This document shows positions 1 through 5,838 of a stretch of DNA of 6,430 nt, piece after piece. Source of the DNA: Bacillota bacterium. GTDB lineage: Bacteria; Bacillota; Desulfitobacteriia; Desulfitobacteriales; JAJXUE01. A program made the translations under genes and the position numbers. The stretch covers positions 1 to 6,430 of the forward strand of contig JAJYNB010000032.1 of the NCBI GenBank assembly GCA_021786555.1, given 5' to 3'. Every line of letters starts with the position of its first letter. Position 1 is the first letter of the stretch. A model generated the notes under the pieces. It was not told the DNA's origin. It saw nothing but the letters and a program-made list of their open reading frames with translations, and did no database searches.

Positions 1-58
1 ACATGCCTTTTAACGAATCCAGTATTTCTTCCAACGGTTTTGCTTCAGCAACAATCAC
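1..58 (-). CDS. metV: MetV, methylenetetrahydrofolate reductase zinc/Fe-S-type partner subunit (5' end only)
   Basis: Only the first 19 codons are present; the gene runs off the left edge. It starts with GTG at 58-56, and the GTGA overlaps the TGA stop of mvhD by 4 bases. A purine-rich AGGAGG lies at 74-69, 10 bases upstream. The peptide reads MIVAEAKPLEEILDSLKG, which resembles the N-terminus of MetV proteins (the family annotated as methylenetetrahydrofolate reductase C-terminal domain), where a MIV-x-E-x-KPLEEIL start precedes a cysteine-rich VGCGTC segment. That later segment lies outside the window, so the call rests on a short match plus synteny. In Moorella-type acetogens MetV pairs with the flavoprotein MetF to reduce methylene-THF to methyl-THF in the methyl branch of the Wood-Ljungdahl pathway, and metVF follows hdrCBA-mvhD. 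metF would be expected just beyond the left edge. Confidence 0.72.
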   Translation of the reverse strand, partial: MIVAEAKPLEEILDSLKGM

Positions 59-507
59 TTAGCGGCTCCCTCCTCTCTGTTTTCGGCCTGGGCCTGCCGG
101 GCTAGGCGCAGCGGACTCGGGCCGAGTTTTAGAATCCTGTTGGTCATCTCTGCAGCGATTTCCGCAAACCTGGGGCCCATGGAACCTGAAAGGTTGAACA
201 TCTCCAGGCGGTCCCCGCCAATGCCGATTTTATCCAGAATTTTTTTGGCTGCGTTAACCCGCTTCTTGGCCCGGATATTGCCTTTGAGAAAGTGGCAGTC
301 CCCTTCCAGGCATCCCGCCACATAAACTCCGTCCGCACCGTCTTCAAAGGCCTCCAACAGCAGCCTGATATCCACCTTGCCTGAACAGGGCTGCTCGATC
401 ATCCTCACCGTCGGAGGGTACTGCAGCCGTAGAGACCCGGCCAGGTCTGCGGCAGAGTAGGCGCAGTAATAGCAGCAGAAGGCTACTATCTTGGGATTAA
501 AGTTCAT
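55..507 (-). CDS. mvhD: MvhD/FrhD-type [2Fe-2S] electron-transfer protein
   Basis: A 150-residue soluble protein of the MvhD (methyl-viologen-reducing hydrogenase delta subunit) family. In methanogens MvhD carries one [2Fe-2S] cluster and passes electrons from a hydrogenase or formate dehydrogenase to HdrA; acetogens carry it next to hdrA and metVF. The cysteine signature is present: Cys11, Cys12 and Cys15 in FCCYYCAYSAAD, Cys41 in PCSG, Cys66 and Cys71 in GCLEGDCHF, followed by the family's GN-x-RA-x-KR segment at about 76-83. The usual histidine in GCH-x-GDCHY is Leu67 here and Tyr is Phe73, both mild changes. The ATG at 507-505 follows the hdrA TAA by 2 bases and a strong ribosome binding site. 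The basic, alanine-rich tail (from about 128) carries no recognisable motif. No hydrogenase partner is visible, so its likely partners are HdrA and MetV/MetF. Length is normal for the family. Confidence 0.93.
   Translation of the reverse strand: MNFNPKIVAFCCYYCAYSAADLAGSLRLQYPPTVRMIEQPCSGKVDIRLLLEAFEDGADGVYVAGCLEGDCHFLKGNIRAKKRVNAAKKILDKIGIGGDRLEMFNLSGSMGPRFAEIAAEMTNRILKLGPSPLRLARQAQAENREEGAAK
69..74 (-). promoter_or_regulatory. Ribosome binding site for metV
   Basis: AGGAGG (74-69) within the longer purine run GAGAGGAGGGAG lies inside the 3' end of mvhD, 10 bases before the GTG start at 58. The spacing is slightly long, but the GGGAG extension shortens it. Together with the 4-base GTGA stop/start overlap it supports GTG as the metV start and suggests translational coupling to mvhD. 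Confidence 0.65.
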
Positions 508-509
508 AA

Positions 510-3500
510 TTACACCTCCCCGACAGCGGCTATTTTAGCCAGCATCTGTTCATCCGTATAATGTTGGAGCTGAATGGCCTTATTCGGACACTCGCCTACG
601 CAGGTTCCGCAGCCGTGACACTGCACCGGCTCGATCTCCGCCACCCTGTTCGCTCCGACCTTGGGAACGCTGTACGGGCAAACCCTGACACAGGTGAGAC
701 AGGCGGCGCACTTGTCCGGGTCAACCTTGGCCACCACCCCGCCCACCATCAGGTGGGATTTGGCCAGGATGGTTACCGCCCTGGCCACTGCGCCCTGGGC
801 CTGGTAGACAGCTTCACTGACAAATTTTGGCGAGTGGGCCGCTCCGCAGAGGAAGAGTCCTGAGCCAGGGAAATCCATTGGCCCCAGTTTCGCGTGAGTC
901 TCCATGAAAAAGCCGTCTTCGTTTATGGGCACCTTGAGCACAGTACCCAACTCTCTTGCCCCGTCTGCAGGCTCCATGCCCTGGGCCAGCACCAGCAAAT
1001 CGGGCTTGACTTCCCAGCTTAAGTCCGAATCCGCGTCCTGTACCTGGAGGGATATTTCCTTGTTCAACTGAGGCGCCGGCAGGTTTTTGGGATCATAACG
1101 GACGAAGATGATGCCCATTTCCCGGGCCAGCCTGTAATAGCTCTCCCGGAAGCCGTAGGTACGGATGTCCCGGTGCAGCACATAGACCTGGCCTGCCGGA
1201 TTACTCTGCTTCAGCCTGATGGCGTTGCTGATACCCTGGGTGCAGCAGCTGCGGCTGCAGTAGGTCAGTTCCTCCCCAGCGCTGGCGCAGAGCACCATGG
1301 CTGCTTGCTGCCAGTCCCCCAGGGACTCCTGGTAGGCCGACAGCGGATCACCGTGTTCCACCTGGTTCAGGGTGTATAGTCTCTCCTCCAACTGGACCAT
1401 GGTCATGATTCTCGAGTCCTTGCCCAGCCCGTAGACCGGGTTGGGCTCGGCCAGTTTGCCGCCCGTGGCCACAATCACCACACCGTGGTGCACTTCCTGG
1501 CGCAGGTCCCCTGTTTTTAGAGTTGAAATAAAGTGGCCCTGATGCCCTGTCACATCAAGCAGTTCGGAATTGGTGAACACCTGAATCAGGGGGTTGGTCC
1601 TCACCTGTTCGATTGCCTGCAAGAGGTACTCCTGGGCATCCCCTCCGTCCTCACCGAAATAAAGGTTCTGCAGGTTGCCGCCCAGGACGGGCTCCCGCTC
1701 AACCAGATAAGACTTGAATCCCTGTCCCGCCAAAGTCAGGCAGGCCGTCATGCCGGCTATGCCGCCCCCTACCACCAATGCCGTGGGGACAACAGGTACC
1801 GGTTCCATGTGCAGCGGGGTATGGTGTTTGACCTTGGCCACCGCCATCCGCACCAGATCCTTGGCCTTCACGGTAGCCAGTTCCGGTTCTTTGCGGTGCA
1901 CCCAGGAACACTGGTCGCGGATATTGGCCATCTCGAACAGGAACTGGTTCAGTCCCGCTTCCCGCAGCGCCTCCCGGAACAGGGGCTGGTGGGTGCGGAT
2001 AGTGCAGGAAGCCACCACCACCCGGTTCAGGCCTTCTTCGTTTACTACATCCTTGATGTGCTTCACCGTATCCTGGGAACAGGTATAGAGGAATTCCTCG
2101 GCGTGGGCCACCCCTGACAGGTGTTTGGCATACTCAGCTGTGCCCGGTACATCCACCACCGAAGCGATATTGATACCGCAGCGGCAGACAAACACGCCCA
2201 CCTTGGGCTCTTCACCCGTAATATCCCGCTCGGGCGGATAGATTTTGGGGGAAACCAGCTGGTTGCGCCCTTCAGCCAACAGCGCCCCGGCAGCAGCCGC
2301 TGCAGCGCTGGCGTTCATTACGGTTTCAGGTATGTCCCGCGGGCCCTGGAACGCTCCAGCCACAAAAACACCGGCCCGGGTCGTTTCTATGGGGTTAAGG
2401 GGATTGGTCAGGGCAAAACCGTACTCGTTCAGCTCAATCCCTGTAACTTGGGCCAAATCCCGGGCAGCTTTGGGCGGCTTAACCCCAACCGCCAGGACCA
2501 CCAGCTCAAATTCTTCCTCGATTACCCTATCCCCCTGGACATGTTTGATTATCAGGTTTCCGGTCACCGGGTCTTCCTTCACGCTGGAGACCATGGTCCG
2601 CACATAACGCACGTTGTTGTTCTTGGCTGACTTGACGTACTTATCAAAGTTCTTGCCATAAGAGCGCATATCCAGATAAAAGATAGTCGGTTCGATGTTG
2701 GCGTCATGCTCACGCGAGATGATAGCTTCTTTCGTCGAGTACATGCAGCAGATAGATGAACAATACTCAACCCCTTTGTTGCAGGTCCTGGAGCCAACGC
2801 ACTGGATAAAGGCAACCTTCTTAGGTGCCATGTGGTCTGACGGCCGCACCACATGGCCCTGGGTGGGCCCGGTGGAACTTAACAGGCGCTCAAATTCCAT
2901 AGATGTCATCACGTTGGGATAAATCCCGTAGCCATACTCGCCGCGCAGTTCCCCGTTTTGCAGGTCGAACCCTGGCTCCAGGATCAAAGCCCCCACTTCC
3001 AATTCCAGTCTCTCGGGCTGGGCATCATGGGAGATGGCCTTTTTCTTGCAGGCCTTGACGCACTGCAGGCACTCGGAGCATACCCCGCAGTTCAGGCAGC
3101 GCTGAGCTTCAGAGATGGCCTGCTCCTGGTTAAAGCCCTTGTACACTTCGCGGAAGTCCTTAACCCGTACCGCCGGGTCCACCAGTTCCTGTTTTTGCCG
3201 TTCAGTCACAATTACCTTAAGGCCTTCCGGCGCCCCGACCAATTCAGGCTTTTCGCCGGAGCGGCCTTCTGACAACTCCTTGCCCTGCAGGTAGCGGTGG
3301 ATGGACTCAGCAGCCTCATGGGCTGCGCCCACTGCCCCTACCACTGAGGCAGGGCCGCTCACCACATCGCCGCAGGCGAAGATACCAGACACTGCTGTTG
3401 CGTAGGTAAGCTTGTCGGCCTCAATCAGGCCGCGGTTCACTTTCACCCCGCTGTCCGCCAGGAAGTCAAGTTCAGTAGCCTGTCCGATGGAGAGCAGCAC

Positions 3501-4976
3501 CATGTCTGCGCTGACGCTTTCAAGCCTGCCTTCGTCATAGGATGGGTTGAACCTCCCCTGATCGTCAAAAACCCGGGTACAGCGCTTGAATTTCATACCG
3601 CTGACTTTCCCGTCCTGGCCCGAAACTTCCAGCGGACCCCAGCTGGGGTGGATGATTACCCCTTCATCCTCCGCTTCCTCAATCTCCCAGCGGTGGGCGG
3701 GCATACCGGCATAGTCTTCCAGGCAGTAAAGATGGACTTCTGCGGCTCCCAGGCGCAGGGCAGTGCGGGCGGTGTCGATGGCCACGTTGCCTCCCCCTAC
3801 GACCACGGTCTTCTTGCCAACCGCAGGCTTTTCACCCAGGGCGGCTTCCCGCAGAAATTCTACGCCCAGTTCCACGCCCTGGAGATCAATACCTGGTATG
3901 GGCAGGGACCGCCCCTTCGGACAGCCCACAGACACCAGGAGGGCAGGGAACTCGGCTTGCAGCTGCGCCAGGCTCACATCCACCCCTACTTTGGTGTTGG
4001 GCCTGAACTCAACCCCGATGTCCAGGATGGCACTGGTTTCCCGGTCCACGATTTCGCCAGGCAAACGGTAGCGCGGAATCCCTGCTCTGAGCATGCCCCC
4101 GGCTTCCGGCAGAGCGTCAACCACGGTCACCCGGTAGCCCCGTTCCGCCAGGTCCTTGGCCGCAGCCAGGCCTCCGGGGCCGGCTCCGATGATTCCCACC
4201 TTCAGCGGTCTGCCCGACTCATCCATTAGCAGGGCCTCTGGCTTTTGTACAATCAGGTTGTTTTTTATAGCTTCTGCCCAGCCGTAATCAGCGGTGGCTC
4301 TTTTTAGGGAAGCAATGGATACTGCCTCATCAATATTTTTGCGGTTGCACTCCCCTTCGCAGGGATGGTGGCAGATCCTGCCGCAAATTCCGGCAAAGGG
4401 CATACGCCGCCGTACGACTTCCAGTGCGTCACTAAACCGCCCCTCCGAAAGCAGGGCCACGTAGCCCTGGGCATTGCAGCCGGCGGGACATGTACCGCGG
4501 CAGGGCGGAGTGCCCCGTTTCTCGATTAAATACTTGTTGGGAACCGCCTGGGGAAAGAGCCTGTATACTGCCTTCCGGCTGCTCTTGTCCTGGTTGAATT
4601 CGTCTCCGACTTTTACCGGGCATACCTGCTCGCAGTCCCCACAGGCAGTGCACTCATCCAAACTGACATAACGGGGGGCTTTATGGACGGATACTTTAAA
4701 GTTTCCCGCTTCACCCTCAACCTTGTTCACGTTAGCCATGGTGTGAATTTTGATATTGGGATGGGAGAGGGTATCGGTCATCTTCGGCCCCATGAGGCAC
4801 ATGGCACATTCGTTGGTTGGAAAGGTCTTGTCCAGTTGAGCCATCTTGCCGCCGATGGACGGCTGGTCCGTTACCAGGTGTACCAAATATCCCGCGTTGG
4901 CCAAGTCCTGGGCTGATTGCATGCCTGCAATCCCCCCGCCCAAGACCAATACGGATCCAACAACTTTTTCAGCCAC
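510..4976 (-). CDS. hdrA: Composite tandem HdrA flavoprotein with embedded NADH oxidoreductase (GltD/NfnB-like) domain
   Basis: A 1488-residue cytoplasmic flavo/iron-sulfur protein, more than twice the length of methanogen HdrA (about 650). Domains in order: (1) residues 1-107, first half of HdrA FAD domain: GGGIAG at 13-18, GGKMAQLD at 42-49 and NECAMC at 55-60. (2) First ferredoxin cluster: Cys109/112/115/119. (3) About 155-625, GltD/NfnB-like insert. (4) About 627-648, a Cys-rich segment (Cys627/630/633/636/639/643) completing the split ferredoxin. (5) To about 910, remainder of the first FAD domain with cluster ligands Cys726/739/743/744. (6) About 925-1055, HdrA N-terminal-type Fe-S domain (Cys931, 933, 966, 991, 1023). 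(7) 1065-1410, second FAD domain with GGGIAG at 1070-1075 and Cys1230/1240/1244/1245. (8) C-terminal 2x[4Fe-4S] ferredoxin, Cys1423/1426/1429/1433 and 1453/1456/1459/1463. HdrA is the flavin hub that can bifurcate electrons between HdrBC and ferredoxin; the insert should supply NADH. The GTG start overlaps the hdrB stop by 8 bases. The open frame is intact throughout, so the fusion looks real. Confidence 0.93.
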   Translation of the reverse strand: MAEKVVGSVLVLGGGIAGMQSAQDLANAGYLVHLVTDQPSIGGKMAQLDKTFPTNECAMCLMGPKMTDTLSHPNIKIHTMANVNKVEGEAGNFKVSVHKAPRYVSLDECTACGDCEQVCPVKVGDEFNQDKSSRKAVYRLFPQAVPNKYLIEKRGTPPCRGTCPAGCNAQGYVALLSEGRFSDALEVVRRRMPFAGICGRICHHPCEGECNRKNIDEAVSIASLKRATADYGWAEAIKNNLIVQKPEALLMDESGRPLKVGIIGAGPGGLAAAKDLAERGYRVTVVDALPEAGGMLRAGIPRYRLPGEIVDRETSAILDIGVEFRPNTKVGVDVSLAQLQAEFPALLVSVGCPKGRSLPIPGIDLQGVELGVEFLREAALGEKPAVGKKTVVVGGGNVAIDTARTALRLGAAEVHLYCLEDYAGMPAHRWEIEEAEDEGVIIHPSWGPLEVSGQDGKVSGMKFKRCTRVFDDQGRFNPSYDEGRLESVSADMVLLSIGQATELDFLADSGVKVNRGLIEADKLTYATAVSGIFACGDVVSGPASVVGAVGAAHEAAESIHRYLQGKELSEGRSGEKPELVGAPEGLKVIVTERQKQELVDPAVRVKDFREVYKGFNQEQAISEAQRCLNCGVCSECLQCVKACKKKAISHDAQPERLELEVGALILEPGFDLQNGELRGEYGYGIYPNVMTSMEFERLLSSTGPTQGHVVRPSDHMAPKKVAFIQCVGSRTCNKGVEYCSSICCMYSTKEAIISREHDANIEPTIFYLDMRSYGKNFDKYVKSAKNNNVRYVRTMVSSVKEDPVTGNLIIKHVQGDRVIEEEFELVVLAVGVKPPKAARDLAQVTGIELNEYGFALTNPLNPIETTRAGVFVAGAFQGPRDIPETVMNASAAAAAAGALLAEGRNQLVSPKIYPPERDITGEEPKVGVFVCRCGINIASVVDVPGTAEYAKHLSGVAHAEEFLYTCSQDTVKHIKDVVNEEGLNRVVVASCTIRTHQPLFREALREAGLNQFLFEMANIRDQCSWVHRKEPELATVKAKDLVRMAVAKVKHHTPLHMEPVPVVPTALVVGGGIAGMTACLTLAGQGFKSYLVEREPVLGGNLQNLYFGEDGGDAQEYLLQAIEQVRTNPLIQVFTNSELLDVTGHQGHFISTLKTGDLRQEVHHGVVIVATGGKLAEPNPVYGLGKDSRIMTMVQLEERLYTLNQVEHGDPLSAYQESLGDWQQAAMVLCASAGEELTYCSRSCCTQGISNAIRLKQSNPAGQVYVLHRDIRTYGFRESYYRLAREMGIIFVRYDPKNLPAPQLNKEISLQVQDADSDLSWEVKPDLLVLAQGMEPADGARELGTVLKVPINEDGFFMETHAKLGPMDFPGSGLFLCGAAHSPKFVSEAVYQAQGAVARAVTILAKSHLMVGGVVAKVDPDKCAACLTCVRVCPYSVPKVGANRVAEIEPVQCHGCGTCVGECPNKAIQLQHYTDEQMLAKIAAVGEV
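513..521 (-). promoter_or_regulatory. Ribosome binding site for mvhD
   Basis: GGGGAGGTG (521-513) encodes the last residues of HdrA and sits immediately before its TAA stop (512-510). The GGAGG core is 7 bases from the mvhD ATG at 507. It is the best match to the anti-Shine-Dalgarno in the window and fixes the mvhD start. Confidence 0.85.
513..2204 (-). other. Second HdrA module of the tandem fusion
   Basis: HdrA residues about 925-1488. Unlike the first module it has the HdrA N-terminal Fe-S domain: VFVCRCG at 928-934, LYTCSQDT at 963-970, VVVASCT at 986-992 and NIRDQCSWVH at 1018-1027. It also has its own FAD domain (GGGIAG 1070-1075; VLGGNL 1097-1102; GLFLCGAAHSP 1373-1383) and the C-terminal ferredoxin. 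It lacks the inserted ferredoxin and the TFPTNECAMC-type segment of the first module, so the two modules are complementary rather than redundant. The C-terminal ferredoxin is the part that in methanogen HdrA relays electrons to or from partner subunits. Confidence 0.85.
3104..4514 (-). other. GltD/NfnB-like NAD(P)H:acceptor oxidoreductase domain nested in HdrA
   Basis: HdrA residues about 155-625. It opens with the two-cluster Fe-S segment typical of glutamate synthase small subunit and NfnB: Cys159 and Cys163 in PCRGTCPAG, then Cys198, 202, 206 and 210 in GICGRICHHPCEGECNR. The FAD-binding GAGPGG is at 264-269 with EAGGMLRAGIPRYRLP at 291-306. The pyridine-nucleotide site is VVVGGGNVAIDTA at 391-403. 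The FAD-closing motif GIFACGD is at 531-537. The end is the family's EA-x-RCL-x-CG at 623-631. It begins immediately after the HdrA ferredoxin linker FPQAVPNKYLI and ends where the second HdrA ferredoxin cluster would begin, so it is inserted between the two cluster motifs. Expected role: hydride acceptance from NADH and delivery of electrons to the HdrA clusters. Boundaries are approximate to about 15 residues. Confidence 0.88.
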
Positions 4977-5838
4977 CTGCGATCACCCCTTCCAACTGGT
5001 CCAGTGCGCTCTTGGTATCCACCAGATGGGCCTTCAACCACTCGCTGCTGTCCGGAATGCCCAAGGCCAGGCCGACCAGCTCGGTGAAATAGAACACGGG
5101 CATCATTTTGCTCTGGCGCCCCTCAAGGTTCGCCTGACAGAGAGGACAGGCAGTCGCAATGGCCATGGCGCCGGCTTTCTTCGCTTCAGCAACCAGTCGG
5201 TCCACCAAGGGGGAAGCGGCATCTCCCTGGGTTACGCCCAGGCTGCCTCCGCAGCATTCGGTCTTATAAGACCAGCGCACCACCTGTGCCCCCATTTCCC
5301 GCAGCAGAACATCCATTTTTTGCGGCTGTTCCTGGTTGTCGAAGGCGGCTGCATCAGGCCTGACCAACAGGCAGCCGTAATAGGGAGCGACCTTCAAACC
5401 CGTCAAACGCCGCTTGAGTCCAGCCTTGATTTTCCGCAGCATCTCCGGCCTTGTCAGGAGGTCCAGGGGATGTACCGTCTTGACTTTCTGCTGGTAGGGT
5501 TTGCCCATCACCTTTTCTACTTTGCCCTGTAAAATCCGGGCATCCTTGGACCCGCCGGCCAGGTACTCTTCGGTGACGCGCAAGGTGCTGTAGCAGGCTG
5601 CGCAAGGGACCAGAAGATCGCTGCCCACCTCTTCCGCCTGAATCAGATTCCTGAGCGGCAGGGCGTAGCTGAGAGTATGATCGCTGCTGTGGCCGGAACT
5701 GGCCCCGCAGCAGTTCCAGTCCGGAATTTCCCTGGTGACTACCCCCAGAGCCTTGAGCACCGCCCGGCTGGAGTAGTCATATTCCCTGGCGCTCGTGTGC
5801 AGGGAACAACCAGGATAATAACCTACGCTCTCAACCAT
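4969..5838 (-). CDS. hdrB: HdrB, CCG-domain subunit with two cysteine-rich motifs
   Basis: A 289-residue soluble protein of the HdrB family, with two CCG domains. In methanogens each binds a noncubane [4Fe-4S] cluster and the pair cleaves the CoM-S-S-CoB heterodisulfide. All ten ligand cysteines are present (numbered from the ATG at 5838): Cys11, Cys43-44, Cys79 and Cys82 (C-x31-CC-x34-C-x2-C), and Cys156, Cys195-196, Cys231 and Cys234 (C-x38-CC-x34-C-x2-C). Diagnostic contexts are YYPGCSLH, WNCCGASSGH, PCAACY, YYGCLL, ECCGGSLG and ACPLCQANL. A GTG three codons earlier (5847) is in frame but lies inside the Shine-Dalgarno sequence, so the ATG is chosen. It overlaps hdrC by 8 bases and hdrA by 8 bases. 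The family role as terminal thiol/disulfide reductase is known from methanogens; the electron acceptor in a bacterium without CoM/CoB is not evident from sequence. Confidence 0.94.
   Translation of the reverse strand: MVESVGYYPGCSLHTSAREYDYSSRAVLKALGVVTREIPDWNCCGASSGHSSDHTLSYALPLRNLIQAEEVGSDLLVPCAACYSTLRVTEEYLAGGSKDARILQGKVEKVMGKPYQQKVKTVHPLDLLTRPEMLRKIKAGLKRRLTGLKVAPYYGCLLVRPDAAAFDNQEQPQKMDVLLREMGAQVVRWSYKTECCGGSLGVTQGDAASPLVDRLVAEAKKAGAMAIATACPLCQANLEGRQSKMMPVFYFTELVGLALGIPDSSEWLKAHLVDTKSALDQLEGVIAGG
4983..4991 (-). promoter_or_regulatory. Ribosome binding site for hdrA
   Basis: AAGGGGTGA (4991-4983) lies inside the end of hdrB, 6 bases before the GTG start at 4976-4974. The same nine bases precede hdrB. 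It supports GTG as the hdrA start, which lies just before the conserved FAD-binding strand VGSVLVLGGGIAG; no better start exists between it and that strand. Confidence 0.75.

Noticed and set aside
1533..2117. Plus-strand open frame of 194 codons opposite hdrA
   Set aside because: It is antisense to the conserved second HdrA module. Its translation is rich in His, Gln and Arg with no recognisable domain, and no ribosome binding site was evident; it fits a shadow of the GC-rich codon pattern.
2200..2260. Artificial fusion of two hdrA genes by a sequencing error at the module boundary
   Set aside because: The frame is open through a plausible linker (about residues 905-925) with normal codon use, and the two modules have lost different domains, as expected for a long-standing fusion.
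2283..2312. GC-rich run encoding a string of alanines in HdrA (residues 889-898) as a possible repeat expansion
   Set aside because: An alanine-rich helix at the end of the FAD domain is normal in HdrA proteins, and the codons used vary, so there is no simple nucleotide repeat.
3648..4229. Plus-strand open frame of 193 codons opposite the GltD-like insert
   Set aside because: It lies wholly antisense to strongly conserved nucleotide-binding motifs and encodes no recognisable family.
3104..4514. Separate gltD (glutamate synthase small subunit) or dihydropyrimidine dehydrogenase gene
   Set aside because: The domain is in frame and continuous with HdrA sequence on both sides, with no stop or internal ribosome binding site needed, and no glutamate synthase large subunit is nearby.
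4846..5532. Plus-strand open frame of 228 codons spanning the hdrA/hdrB junction
   Set aside because: It is antisense to the CCG domain of hdrB and the hdrA start; its composition is that of a shadow frame and it has no known motif.
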